Source of the DNA: an uncultured bacterium
GTDB taxonomy: Bacteria > Cyanobacteriota > Vampirovibrionia > Gastranaerophilales > Gastranaerophilaceae
Direction: 5' to 3'
Length of the DNA: 64,000 nt
Assembly (NCBI GenBank): GCA_949284715.1
Contig: CASDWH010000029.1
Location: forward strand, 1 to 64,000
Shown one piece after another: positions 1-8,799 of the stretch. Both the position numbers and the translations under genes were made by a program. The first letter of the stretch is position 1; each line of letters opens with the position of its first letter. Below the pieces are notes generated by a model, which did not search any database, was not told the DNA's origin, and worked only from the letters and a program-made list of their open reading frames with translations.

Positions 1-1743
1 AACAGTAAAAGTGGTAACAGAACCGCCATTTACTCTTCTAACAGCGCTTGTACCGGTTATGGTTCTCCCTGCAAGGGTTGCAGTTCCGCTGACATCCAAA
101 TCCCCGCTAATACTCACATCTTCGTTAACAATAAGGGTTCCAGGAATGTAAACAGTATCACTTGAAGTACCAAGAACAATCCTGTAAGAAGAAGCGCTGG
201 CGCCTGCCCCGATAGCTGTAGCGTGAGTTCCTGAGGCGCTCGCCTTGAATCCTATAGCTGTTGCTGAAGAAGTTGAAGAGCTTGCTTCTGTGCCGATAGC
301 AATACCGCTTGGGCCTGTACATGTAGTACCGTTACCAATGGCGATACTGCCTGTAGAACTACCACTGGCCCCGCGCCCCATTACAATAGAATTTGCTCCG
401 CTGGCAGACGAACTGGTTCCTATAGAAATGGCATTTGCACTGGAAGAACGTGTATGAGAACCGATAGTAATAGAATTATCAGCATTTGTTTTAGCATCGT
501 TTCCTATTGCAACAGATGATGAAAACCAGGTATTGCTATTAAAACCAATAGCAACACTCCTATCATCTGCAGATGCTCTTGTTCCAATAGCAACAGAATT
601 TACAGCTCCTGTATATCCCGCCCTGGTACCTATAGCAATAGCGTTATTTCCAATTATATTGGCATTATTACCGATAGCGATACATCCATCCTGCGCTCTT
701 GTATTGTTACCAATAGCAATAGCGTGAGTTAATTGAGCGTATGCGTTATTGCCAATAGCAACAGAGTAACCTCTTTCAGCTCTGGCATTTGTACCCAATG
801 CAATACTGTGGTCATAAAGCGCTTTAGCTTCATTACCGAAAGAGATAGCTCCTAAATCTTCAGCTCTGGCGTTTCTGCCGATAGCGATAGAGTTAACACC
901 TGAGGCGGTGGTGGCGGTTGTAAGCGCTCCTGGATCGTCTGTTATTGAACTACCAATAGCAATAGCCCCCTCTTTGTTAGCTCTGCATATCCCCCCTATG
1001 GCGATAGAAAAACCAGAGCTGCCGTACGTATTAGCACCTCTGCCCACCGCAACAGAATTACCGGCGCCCTGAGTATTAGAAACACAACCTATAGCAACAC
1101 TGCCGTGTGTAGTACTGCTTGTATTGGCACGTTCACCTATAGCAATAGAATGTCCGCTTAATGAGGCGTTCGCATTCTGCCCGATAGCTATAGCGTTTCC
1201 ATAAATTTCTCCGGAACCGGTATTATAAGCATTGGCATTACCTCCCAAAGCAATTGAATTATTGCCGGCAGCATTAGCAAAATAACCTATTGCTATAGAA
1301 TTTGCATGCTGTAGATTAACAGTAGCGGCATTAGCATTAGTGCCTATAGCGATACTGTTATTGCCAAGAGTTTTTGCGTTATTACCTAACGAGATAGAGT
1401 TGTTGTTAGCAACCATTAAAGTTCCTGACATAAGGTCTTCGTGAACAAAGCCCATGTGCGGGAAATTGGAGTTAGACGCAATGGTTAATTTAGGAACATT
1501 AACCCCGAGTGTTGTAATCTGGTCATTGTTCCCTCCGACAACAGCCGAAATAGAATTAGTGTTCATATTAAACCCGATATTGCCGCCTGTCAGACTTGTC
1601 CAGAGGCATCCCGCGCCTCCTGCACCTCCGGCTTTTTTAGTAATCATCGGAGCAGATAAAGCCATAACAACCGCTACGACGAGCATAACAACCATCATCT
1701 CCATAAGAGAGAATCCGTCTTTGATTCTGTAAATATTCCTCAT
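1..1743 (-). CDS. Prepilin-leader protein with YadA-head-like repeats (3' end outside window)
   Basis: No stop is met for 581 codons, so the gene continues past the left edge. The start ATG at 1743 follows GAGG six bases upstream. Residues 1-10 form a short basic leader ending in Gly10; then comes FSLMEMMVVM with Glu at mature position 5 and a hydrophobic helix, the type III signal cut by prepilin peptidase. A CLWTSL-containing linker leads into 28 units of the form [SA]-[IV]-[AS]-[ILV]-G-x-x-A about every 12-16 residues (roughly residues 115-530), the YadA/Hep_Hag head repeat that builds trimeric left-handed beta-rolls. The last visible part (IVLGTSSDTVYIPGTL, then GDLDVSG) resembles the shaft of trimeric fibres. 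Known YadA proteins are type V autotransporters with a Sec signal and C-terminal barrel; here a pilin-type leader replaces the Sec signal. I infer a surface or pilus-tip adhesin exported by the type IV pilus machinery. The missing C-terminus could hold a chaperone or anchor domain. Confidence 0.85.
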   Translation of the reverse strand, partial: MRNIYRIKDGFSLMEMMVVMLVVAVVMALSAPMITKKAGGAGGAGCLWTSLTGGNIGFNMNTNSISAVVGGNNDQITTLGVNVPKLTIASNSNFPHMGFVHEDLMSGTLMVANNNSISLGNNAKTLGNNSIAIGTNANAATVNLQHANSIAIGYFANAAGNNSIALGGNANAYNTGSGEIYGNAIAIGQNANASLSGHSIAIGERANTSSTTHGSVAIGCVSNTQGAGNSVAVGRGANTYGSSGFSIAIGGICRANKEGAIAIGSSITDDPGALTTATTASGVNSIAIGRNARAEDLGAISFGNEAKALYDHSIALGTNARAERGYSVAIGNNAYAQLTHAIAIGNNTRAQDGCIAIGNNANIIGNNAIAIGTRAGYTGAVNSVAIGTRASADDRSVAIGFNSNTWFSSSVAIGNDAKTNADNSITIGSHTRSSSANAISIGTSSSASGANSIVMGRGASGSSTGSIAIGNGTTCTGPSGIAIGTEASSSTSSATAIGFKASASGTHATAIGAGASASSYRIVLGTSSDTVYIPGTLIVNEDVSISGDLDVSGTATLAGRTITGTSAVRRVNGGSVTTFTV

Positions 1744-1815
1744 CACTTTCCTCGCTGTTAGTTAATGTAATAATTTACTTTATTACTGTAAATTTACTTT
1801 AATACATTAAGTTAT

Positions 1816-1830
1816 TAATACAATGTATTA
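1816..1830. promoter_or_regulatory. Perfect palindrome, candidate operator
   Basis: TAATACAATGTATTA is a perfect 7+1+7 palindrome in the AT-rich gap between the divergent prepilin gene and the XRE regulator. A second related palindrome lies 25 bp downstream. The pair fits autoregulation by the XRE protein, and possibly control of the prepilin gene. Inference from position and symmetry only. Confidence 0.4.
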
Positions 1831-1855
1831 TATATTTAAATAAAAGATAATGCAA

Positions 1856-1866
1856 TACATTATGTA
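1856..1866. promoter_or_regulatory. Second palindrome, candidate operator
   Basis: TACATTATGTA is a 5+1+5 palindrome 30 bp before the XRE gene start, sharing the TACA/TGTA half-site with the palindrome at 1816-1830. Confidence 0.35.
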
Positions 1867-1896
1867 ATAGAGTCCAAAATATTTAATAATATTTTT

Positions 1897-2208
1897 ATGG
1901 AAGATGTAAAAAAACTTTTAGGCAAAAGAATAAAAGAGCTGCGTAAACAAAGAAATTTTACTCAGGAAAGACTGGCGGAAATGATAGGTATTGAACCTCC
2001 TAACCTTAGTTATATTGAAACAGGCCGTTTTTATCCGTCACCGGATACGTTGTGGAAGATAGCAAAGGCGCTGGACTTAAAAATATATGAATTGTATAAA
2101 TTCGATTATTTAAAACCTGTGCCGGAGTTGAAAAAAGAATTGTATAAAAAATTAGAAAATAATGATGAATTAGTAAAGCTTGTATATAAAATTTGTGAAT
2201 CGCTTTAA
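1897..2208 (+). CDS. XRE-family transcriptional regulator
   Basis: A 103-residue protein with an N-terminal helix-turn-helix of the XRE/Cro type at about residues 8-62 (KRIKELRKQRNFTQERLAEM, then PNLSYIETGR, then PSPDTLWKIAKALDL). The rest is a short helical tail with no ligand or protease domain. It is divergent from the prepilin/YadA-repeat gene and two TACA-TGTA palindromes lie between them, so it may regulate that gene and itself. A similar small XRE protein is encoded at 33200-33535. The family call is firm; the target is inferred. Confidence 0.85.
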   Translation: MEDVKKLLGKRIKELRKQRNFTQERLAEMIGIEPPNLSYIETGRFYPSPDTLWKIAKALDLKIYELYKFDYLKPVPELKKELYKKLENNDELVKLVYKICESL

Positions 2209-2215
2209 TTTGCTA

Positions 2216-2244
2216 TTGACCGCGCAATATTTTGAATGTACACT
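2216..2244 (+). promoter_or_regulatory. Sigma-70 type promoter for the GPH transporter
   Basis: TTGACC at 2216-2221 and TACACT at 2239-2244 with a 17-bp spacer, giving a leader of about 45 bases before the ATG at 2298. Confidence 0.55.
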
Positions 2245-2297
2245 AAAAATTAGAGGTTTGCTTAACCTTTTGTATGGAGTTTAATGGGGCGCTTTAA

Positions 2298-3689
2298 ATG
2301 GAAGACAATGTTGAGTTGAAAAGATTTACTACAGGCCAGTTTCTTAATTTTGCGTTAGGGTTTTTCGGTCTTCAGTTTGCCTGGCAGATGAGAATTATTT
2401 TATCCGGGCCGGTTACTGAAGGGTTAGGCGCTGATCCGTTTATTTACGGACTTATCTGGCTTGCAGGCCCGTTTACCGGAATGATTGTCCAGCCCCTTGT
2501 CGGTGCGCTTTCAGACAGAACAAAAACCATTTTCGGGCGCCGCAGACCTTATTTATTCCTGGGTGCGCTTATTTCCGCCTTTGCTTTATGGATTTTCCCA
2601 AACTCAGGACTTATAGCAGAAAAAATAAGCGTTCATTATAACCTCCATCTTCCAGAAATAACCGGCTTGCTGATTGCGGCTGTTATGATATGGATTATAG
2701 ACGCCTGTATTAACGTTGCTCAGGGGCCTTACAGGGCGCTTGTACCTGATGTTGTACCGCCTCAGCAGCATTCCGTTGCAAACTCTTATATGAGTTTATC
2801 AATAGGTTTAGGGTCTGTTGTTGCCGCAGGTGTTGCTCCGTTTTTGAAATGGGCTTTTGATTATCAAATGCCTATTCCTGCCCAGTTTATTATGGCTGCA
2901 CTTGCGTTTGTCCTTGCAATGACATGGACTTGTATAACAATAAAAGAACACAGTACTAAAAAACAGGGCGGCAGTGAGGATTCGCAGGAAGAAAAATTTA
3001 ATTTCCTACAGTCTTTAAAAGATTTCTTTGCCCTATCCCCTGAGGTGTCTAAAATTTGCCTTATGCAGTTTTTTACCTGGATTGGTACTATGTGTCTGTT
3101 AATTAATTTTACTCAGTATGCAATACATACAGTGTTCCAAATCCCGGATTTGAGCGATGTGTCCGAGATCGCAAAAGAAATGTTTGAAAACAAAACCCTT
3201 ATTGCGACAAATTTTTCATCTGTATGTTTTGCTGTATTTAACCTTGTATGTTTCCTTGTTGCAATACCTATCGGCTTTTTATCTGCCAAATACGGTAACA
3301 AAAGAGTTCACATAATATCTGTACTCTCAATGGCGCTGGCTTATCTGTGCATGGGGCTTACTCATAACCATAAAGCAGTAATATTATTAATGGCTCTATC
3401 CGGTATCGGCTGGGCAAGTATTTGCGCGCTTCCGTTTGCAATGCTTTCTCAATATATTAAAGCCGGTACGGAAGGTTCTGTTATGGGTATTTTTAATATC
3501 TTTATTGCCGGGCCGCAGGTTCTTGTGTGTACACTGGTTGCATGGTTTATAAACAGTTGTTCATTCAGAATGCCGGAAGGGATTAATTACCACTGGGAAT
3601 ACGCCTTTTTTATCGGGGCTGCGGCTCTTGTTATTGCTGCTGTGATTGCTGCCTCAATTAAAGAAAAAATGATTATGTCAAACAGGTAA
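2298..3689 (+). CDS. GPH/SLC45-type MFS sugar transporter
   Basis: 463 residues with about 12 predicted membrane segments. The loop after the second segment reads GALSDRTKTIFGRRRPYLFL, the D-R-x5-GRRRP signature of glycoside-pentoside-hexuronide and SLC45/sucrose symporters. The early GPFTGMIVQPLVG segment also fits that branch. Likely cytoplasmic-membrane uptake of a di- or oligosaccharide with a cation; the substrate cannot be read from the sequence. It has its own promoter (2216-2244) and is followed 15 bp later by the radical SAM gene, so the two may be co-transcribed. No sugar hydrolase lies nearby to indicate the substrate. Confidence 0.8.
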   Translation: MEDNVELKRFTTGQFLNFALGFFGLQFAWQMRIILSGPVTEGLGADPFIYGLIWLAGPFTGMIVQPLVGALSDRTKTIFGRRRPYLFLGALISAFALWIFPNSGLIAEKISVHYNLHLPEITGLLIAAVMIWIIDACINVAQGPYRALVPDVVPPQQHSVANSYMSLSIGLGSVVAAGVAPFLKWAFDYQMPIPAQFIMAALAFVLAMTWTCITIKEHSTKKQGGSEDSQEEKFNFLQSLKDFFALSPEVSKICLMQFFTWIGTMCLLINFTQYAIHTVFQIPDLSDVSEIAKEMFENKTLIATNFSSVCFAVFNLVCFLVAIPIGFLSAKYGNKRVHIISVLSMALAYLCMGLTHNHKAVILLMALSGIGWASICALPFAMLSQYIKAGTEGSVMGIFNIFIAGPQVLVCTLVAWFINSCSFRMPEGINYHWEYAFFIGAAALVIAAVIAASIKEKMIMSNR

Positions 3690-3704
3690 GCGGGGTATCG
3701 GGTT

Positions 3705-5099
3705 TTGAAAAGACGAGTTTTGTTAATATACCCGCCGTCGCCTGTTATGAACAGAGAAGATCGCTGCCAGCAGCCAACGGAAAATCTGCTTGTAATACCT
3801 CCGCTTCCGCCTGTTGATTTGATGTATTTAGCTGCTATCGCCGAGCAGGCAGGATGTGAAGCGAAAATTGCTGATTACAGTCTTGGCGGAAATATGGAAC
3901 AGGATTTAAACGACTTTAAACCTGATTATATTGTTGCAAATATTGCAACTCCAGCTTTTAGGACTGATATGGAAGCTCTGAGGAAAGCTAAAGAGATTTT
4001 ACCGCAGGCTAAGATTATTGTAAAAGGTGCAATTTTCTTAACTTATAATACAAATGCAATTTATGAACACCAGTATATTGACTATGTAATTATCGGCGAA
4101 CCTGAATTGCCGCTGAAAGATATACTGGACAATGTTCCCGATAGTGAAATTCCGGGGATTTGTTATAAACAGAATATGCAGGGAGTGAAAAATAAACCGC
4201 GTAAGTTTATAGAAAACCTTGATATACTTCCTTTTCCTGCAAGGCATCTTGTTAATAATAACTTATACCGCCGCCCCGATAACGGTAAAGTGCAGGCTGT
4301 TATTAAGGTTTCACGCGGTTGCCCGTTCCACTGCTTTTTCTGTCTTGCAACACCTGTGTCCGGTATTCAGGTTCGGATGCGGAGTGTTGATAATATTGTT
4401 TTAGAAATTAAAGAGTGTATCGAAAAATATAATATTAAAAATTTCCTTTTCTGGTCGGACTTATTTGATTTCGACAGAAACTGGACAATGGATTTATGTA
4501 AAAAAATAATTGATGAAAAACTTAATATAGTATGGTCTGCTAATACAAGGGCGGATACTATTTCTCAGGAGATGGCAGGCCTTATGTACCAATCCGGATG
4601 CCGGCTTATGAGTATAGGGGTTGAAAGCGGTTCGCAGATGATTCTTGATAAAATCGGCAAACGGCTTAAGCTTGAAACTATCAGAAAAGCAGTTAAAATA
4701 CTTAAAAAAGCAAAGATAAAGATTTATAACTACTTTGTTATAGGGCTTCCATGGGAAACCGAGGAAACCGTTGAAGAAACAATAAAATTTGCCATAGAAT
4801 TGGATAGTGATTTTATAAGCTTTTACACCGCAACACCACTACCCGGTACAAGGTTTTATGACTATGCAATAAAGGAAAAACTTTTTGATAATACAGCTTC
4901 ATACAATAACGCGTATTATTATCCGGTTATAAGAACGCATGCACTCTCCAAAGAAAAAGTTTTTGAACTCCATAAACAGGCAATTAAACGCTTCTATCTG
5001 CGCCCCGGGTTTATAATAAGGACATTAATGAGATTAAGAACTTTTACAGAGTTTAAGAATTATTTCAGAGCAGGTTTAAATCTTTTTTTGAGAAAGTGA
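3705..5099 (+). CDS. B12-binding-domain radical SAM protein
   Basis: 464 residues, start TTG (MKRRVLLIYPP). The N-terminal 150 residues look like the cobalamin-binding fold of class B radical SAM enzymes (LLIYPP start, PPLPPVDLMYLAAIAEQAG, then GEPELPL). The radical SAM core follows with the cluster motif SRGCPFHCFFC (C-x3-C-x2-C) near residue 205, then GVESGS and a GLPWETEETVEETI segment typical of BchE-like/methyltransferase relatives. Such proteins methylate or cyclise unreactive carbons, often on lipids or secondary metabolites; the substrate here is unknown. It sits 15 bp behind the sugar transporter. Its 3' end overlaps the convergent gene at 5076 by 24 bp. Confidence 0.75.
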   Translation: MKRRVLLIYPPSPVMNREDRCQQPTENLLVIPPLPPVDLMYLAAIAEQAGCEAKIADYSLGGNMEQDLNDFKPDYIVANIATPAFRTDMEALRKAKEILPQAKIIVKGAIFLTYNTNAIYEHQYIDYVIIGEPELPLKDILDNVPDSEIPGICYKQNMQGVKNKPRKFIENLDILPFPARHLVNNNLYRRPDNGKVQAVIKVSRGCPFHCFFCLATPVSGIQVRMRSVDNIVLEIKECIEKYNIKNFLFWSDLFDFDRNWTMDLCKKIIDEKLNIVWSANTRADTISQEMAGLMYQSGCRLMSIGVESGSQMILDKIGKRLKLETIRKAVKILKKAKIKIYNYFVIGLPWETEETVEETIKFAIELDSDFISFYTATPLPGTRFYDYAIKEKLFDNTASYNNAYYYPVIRTHALSKEKVFELHKQAIKRFYLRPGFIIRTLMRLRTFTEFKNYFRAGLNLFLRK

Positions 5100-6095
5100 G
5101 TTTTCTTTTTCTGTTATAATTTCTTCAAATTTTTCAAGGGTTTTTCTAAAAGCTGTAATTAATCGTTTTTCTTCTTCAGGTTCTCTTATGTGGCTTATAT
5201 ATTTTATACCGGGAATTGAGCCGTTTGGAAGCTCTGATAAATTGTACTTGTTAAATACACTGCCGTCGTACTCTTTTATTGCGCTTATTGCCATTTGTTT
5301 TACCTCCGGTGAAATTAGACTGTAATTTTTATGCGCAAGATTAAATTGCAGTTCTCTTTGATGGAGCAGAATATGGCTGAAATCCCTGTACTTGCACAAA
5401 GGCAGCATTGCTTCAAGGTTGAACAAAAGAGAGTTTTTAACCGGATAACCAAGGAGCATTCCTGTTATATCGGAAAAACAAAAGTCGCCTTTGAATAAAA
5501 CAGAATCCTGTTTAGCGAGCCGGTTATAAATCTCGTCAACACTCGTTTGGGAAGGAAGCATCATTTTTGAGATAAAAAGTGTTCTGTATTTTTCAATAAT
5601 TTGTTTACATAGTTTTGGGTTAAGTATAAATGAATTAACACATTTGCCTGCGGGGGTATACTGTGAAACAACATCAAATCCGTTGTAAGAACCTGTTTCA
5701 AGAAGAGCTTTAACAGGATTGTCCAATATAATTGAAGGCTTTTGTTCTGCCATTAAAGATACAAAGTTAACTACATCATCTGTGTTTCGTATCAAGTTCT
5801 TAAAAATTTTCTCAATATTATCATTTCCGAAGCATTTACCTATTCCAAGCCGGATTAAAAAATCGCGGTCAAAATAACTGTAAAAATCTTCAAGCTTCTC
5901 AATTTCATCAATAGTAATTTTTTTTATACTATTTTGTTTGGCACTTATTTCACCAAGAATAGCAGCCGCTGATTTTAAGCCGCCGGAAAACGCAGGACTG
6001 TTGTATGCATTCCGGGTCTGCGGGCTGTAACTATGTTTGTTTCTGTTGGCGCTATATACAGAAATACCGGTATTATAATTTGATATTTTTAGCAT
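5076..6095 (-). CDS. Unknown protein with N-terminal F-x-G motif
   Basis: 339 residues, not recognised. The N-terminus is a low-complexity, Asn/Ser/Tyr-rich stretch of about 32 residues ending in SPAFSGGLKS. The same kind of F-[STK]-G element opens four other unknown proteins in this window. The remainder is mostly helical with no signal peptide or membrane segment; GDFCFSDITGMLLGYP is the most conserved-looking patch. It overlaps the end of the radical SAM gene tail-to-tail. The ATG at 6095 has only a distant GAGGAG. Function not assigned; substrate of a dedicated secretion or targeting system is a possibility. Confidence 0.6.
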   Translation of the reverse strand: MLKISNYNTGISVYSANRNKHSYSPQTRNAYNSPAFSGGLKSAAAILGEISAKQNSIKKITIDEIEKLEDFYSYFDRDFLIRLGIGKCFGNDNIEKIFKNLIRNTDDVVNFVSLMAEQKPSIILDNPVKALLETGSYNGFDVVSQYTPAGKCVNSFILNPKLCKQIIEKYRTLFISKMMLPSQTSVDEIYNRLAKQDSVLFKGDFCFSDITGMLLGYPVKNSLLFNLEAMLPLCKYRDFSHILLHQRELQFNLAHKNYSLISPEVKQMAISAIKEYDGSVFNKYNLSELPNGSIPGIKYISHIREPEEEKRLITAFRKTLEKFEEIITEKENSLSQKKI

Positions 6096-6315
6096 TGTGT
6101 ATTTATCAATACTCCTCAGAGAAAAATATTGCTATATTTATACAAAATATTAATAAAAGTTAACAATATTCGGTTTAAACTCTTTAATTACTCTTGATTT
6201 GATATTTTATTTGTGTTTTTATATTCATGGAAGTACACTATTCCTCTGAGTATATTTCCGGCGGAATCAAGCGGCTAGGTTCTGCAAGGTAGACAATAAA
6301 GAAGGAATTTATAAA

Positions 6316-6708
6316 ATGCTTAAAATAAGATTAAAAAGAATGGGTGCTAAAAAAGACCCGCATTACAGAATAATTGTTATTAATTCTACAACTAAACGCG
6401 AAGGCAGACCGGTTGAAGAACTTGGTTTCTATAACCCGAAAACTAAGGAAATGAAGTTTAACCTCGTTTCCGCACAAGAGTGGGTTAAAAAAGGCGCTCA
6501 ACCTACTGATACAGTTAAATACCTTATGGCTAACTGTAATGCAGACGGTTCATTGAACTATAAAAAAACTGAAACAGTTAAGCTTTCTAAAAAAGCACAG
6601 GCTAAAGCAGAAGCAGAAGCTAAAGCAAAGGCTGAGGCTGAAGCTAAAGCGGCTGAAGAGGCTGCCGCCGCTGAAGCTGCTTCTCAAGAAGCTCCTGTTG
6701 AAGCTTAG
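6316..6708 (+). CDS. rpsP: 30S ribosomal protein bS16
   Basis: 130 residues. Residues 1-80 match bS16: it begins MLKIRLKRMGAKKDPHYRII, followed by GFYNP and TDTVKYLM. The usual length is about 80-90, so the 45-residue tail from about residue 85 is an extension of Lys/Ala/Glu repeats (KAEAEAKAKAEAEAKAA) ending in acidic residues. A GAAGGA Shine-Dalgarno lies upstream. It is transcribed alone and ends at a strong terminator, unlike the rpsP-rimM-trmD-rplS operons of many bacteria. Confidence 0.95.
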   Translation: MLKIRLKRMGAKKDPHYRIIVINSTTKREGRPVEELGFYNPKTKEMKFNLVSAQEWVKKGAQPTDTVKYLMANCNADGSLNYKKTETVKLSKKAQAKAEAEAKAKAEAEAKAAEEAAAAEAASQEAPVEA

Positions 6709-6724
6709 TTTATTTATATTTGTT

Positions 6725-6763
6725 AAAAAAGAGAGTACGGTTTTTAAATCGTACTCTCTTTTT
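6725..6763 (+). terminator. Rho-independent terminator of rpsP
   Basis: Stem AAGAGAGTACG (6729-6739) pairs with CGTACTCTCTT (6750-6760), followed by a T run. The lpxK promoter begins directly after it. Confidence 0.85.
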
Positions 6764-6783
6764 AATTGAATGTATATTTGTTG

Positions 6784-6789
6784 TATAAT
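6784..6789 (+). promoter_or_regulatory. -10 box of leaderless lpxK transcript
   Basis: TATAAT, then six bases, then ATG at 6796. The expected first base of the RNA is the A of the start codon. Confidence 0.6.
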
Positions 6790-6795
6790 GCCTTT

Positions 6796-7818
6796 ATGAA
6801 TCTTAAAACCCAAATAACAAAAATTCACTATGATAAAAACGCTAAAGGTTTAGTTTATTATATTCTGGGATTCTGTACACTGTTTTATGCAGCCGGTGCA
6901 GGGTTTAAAAATTTTCTCTATGATAAGAATTTGTTAAAGTCCTCTAAAGTGAATGCTAAAGTAATAAGTGTCGGCAACCTGACTACCGGCGGGGTTGGTA
7001 AAACTCCTGTAGTTGCAGAAATTGCCAGATATCTTGCAGCTAAAGGTAAAAAAGTGTGTATTATTTCACGCGGGTACGGCGGTGAACTTTCTAATAAAGA
7101 TATAAACCTTATTTCTGACGGTATTAATTTGTATTACAATGCCAGAGAAGCCGGTGATGAGCCGTACTGGCTTGCAGTTAATCTCGACGGCTGCGCTGTT
7201 ATTACCTGCAAGGACAGAGTAAAAGCCGCTCAATATGCTATTGAAAAATTTGGTATTACACATATTATTCTTGATGACGGATTTCAATACAGAAAGCTTG
7301 CAAGAGATATTAACCTGCTGCTTATTGATTCCGATAAAATGTTCGGCAATGAAAAACTCTTGCCTCAGGGGCCTTTAAGAGAAGGTTTTGATGGTTTGAA
7401 GCGGGTATCTAAAATCCTTGTTGTAAGTAAAAATATTGACCATTCAAGAGCTGCAAAGTATACAAGAATTCTTACCAAAAAATTGAGTTTGCCGGCCTAT
7501 TTATGTAAAGTTGAGCCGGAGTATGTATATAATATTAAAACCGGAGAACATCTTCTATCCGGGGCTGAAATAACTGCTATGTCAGCAATAGGTCAGCCGG
7601 GACAATTTTATAAATTTTTAGAACAAGATTTCAAAATTGTAAGAACGGTTACTTTTGATGACCATCATGCTTATTCTATACAGGATATTAGGAATGTAAC
7701 CGGTGCAATCGTTACAACTGAAAAGGATGCTGTTAAGCTTGCAAAATATGATATGGATAATATTTATGCCCTTAAATTGAAAACGGAATTGAATGTAAAT
7801 GAGATTCTATCCGTATAA
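6796..7818 (+). CDS. lpxK: Tetraacyldisaccharide 4'-kinase
   Basis: 340 residues. LpxK phosphorylates the 4' position of the lipid A disaccharide at the inner membrane. An N-terminal hydrophobic segment (YYILGFCTLFYAAGAGF) is followed by the Walker A region GNLTTGGVGKTP near residue 60, then SRGYGG and ILDDGFQYR, all LpxK signatures. An in-frame TTG at 6766 would put the start inside the preceding terminator, so I take ATG 6796, which lies six bases after a TATAAT box and has no Shine-Dalgarno. Together with lpxC, lpxD and fabZ at 48.3-50.7 kb it shows a lipid A pathway. The gene stands alone. Confidence 0.92.
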   Translation: MNLKTQITKIHYDKNAKGLVYYILGFCTLFYAAGAGFKNFLYDKNLLKSSKVNAKVISVGNLTTGGVGKTPVVAEIARYLAAKGKKVCIISRGYGGELSNKDINLISDGINLYYNAREAGDEPYWLAVNLDGCAVITCKDRVKAAQYAIEKFGITHIILDDGFQYRKLARDINLLLIDSDKMFGNEKLLPQGPLREGFDGLKRVSKILVVSKNIDHSRAAKYTRILTKKLSLPAYLCKVEPEYVYNIKTGEHLLSGAEITAMSAIGQPGQFYKFLEQDFKIVRTVTFDDHHAYSIQDIRNVTGAIVTTEKDAVKLAKYDMDNIYALKLKTELNVNEILSV

Positions 7819-7884
7819 TGTTTAATTTTTGTAAATATTTGCGTTGGTTTTGTCAATTTTAGTTTTTACGGAACTTACAATGGT

Positions 7885-8799
7885 ATGCGTGTAATAAATA
7901 ATATATTTTTACCTAAAAAAAATAATGATAAACGATATTTTGCAGTAAATATTTCAGAGAAATGTAATCCTCCTTCTTTTACTGCGCTTAAAAAATCAGC
8001 ATTCTCCGGACTTGATTATGCAGTAATAGAAAAGTACAAAGCACCGATAGAAAAATTCCGTTTCCCTGCTGATTTACAATGCTGGGCGCATAAAATGCTT
8101 GAAAATATTGCACATAAAGACTTTAAAGGCAGAACGTCAGAGGTGACTTCTAAAAGAAGAGCTGTATTACAAGAGTGGTATAATCATTTGGAAAATCATA
8201 AATCTGCATATTCAAATGCATTGAAGCTAATTGTTTTCAGCGCACTTATAAAAGAGCTTAAATGGTCTAATGACAAATTGCCTCCCGGACTTGATAAAGA
8301 GGTTTTGACGAATACGGTTTCTGAACTTAATACGGCTGTTAATACAAATCCGAAGGCGCAATTTGACTTTAATAAAATGTATGAAACAAATCTTTGTTCA
8401 AAAATGATTACCGAGGATTTAGGGAATATGGAAGCAGTATCGGAATGGATTGTAATTCCGTCTAAATCTAAAGATTCAAAAAACTTTTTATATAATGTTG
8501 AAAAATTGAAAATCTTGTCTTATAAAACATGGTGTACAAAATCATCTTATGCAGAACCGTATTTAAAAAATGGGGATTTTCATATTTATATGGAAAAAGG
8601 CAAGCCGAAACTTGGAATGCGGCTAGTCGGGAGTAAGGTAGTCGAAATTCAAGGTGTGCTGAATAATGGTAAAATTCCTGTAGAATATCTTGATATACTT
8701 AATTCGTATATTGAAAAAAACAATTTAAAACTCAACTGGATTACTAAAGAAGATATAGAAATTGCGCAACAGGCAAAAGCTGAAATGCAACATACGTAA
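7885..8799 (+). CDS. Unknown protein with F-x-G motif
   Basis: 304 residues, not recognised with confidence. The N-terminus is a disordered-looking stretch followed by PPSFTALKKSAFSGLDY near residues 29-45, which carries the F-[ST]-G element shared with other unknown proteins here. The C-terminal 90 residues contain W-C-T-K then G-D-F-x-I-Y and EIQGVLNNGKIP, spaced somewhat like PcfJ-like domains of mobile-element proteins; this resemblance is weak. No signal peptide or membrane segment. A TACAAT hexamer ends only three bases before the ATG and there is no Shine-Dalgarno. Confidence 0.6.
   Translation: MRVINNIFLPKKNNDKRYFAVNISEKCNPPSFTALKKSAFSGLDYAVIEKYKAPIEKFRFPADLQCWAHKMLENIAHKDFKGRTSEVTSKRRAVLQEWYNHLENHKSAYSNALKLIVFSALIKELKWSNDKLPPGLDKEVLTNTVSELNTAVNTNPKAQFDFNKMYETNLCSKMITEDLGNMEAVSEWIVIPSKSKDSKNFLYNVEKLKILSYKTWCTKSSYAEPYLKNGDFHIYMEKGKPKLGMRLVGSKVVEIQGVLNNGKIPVEYLDILNSYIEKNNLKLNWITKEDIEIAQQAKAEMQHT

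Noticed and set aside
245-1732. Plus-strand reading frames opposite the YadA-repeat gene (245-457, 533-727, 1454-1732)
   Set aside because: They are rich in Ala, Pro, Ile and Val because they mirror the repeat codons of the minus-strand gene; no Shine-Dalgarno or known motif.
6200-6315. Riboswitch or autoregulatory leader before rpsP
   Set aside because: A short GC-rich stretch is present but I cannot find a consistent stem set or known aptamer core.
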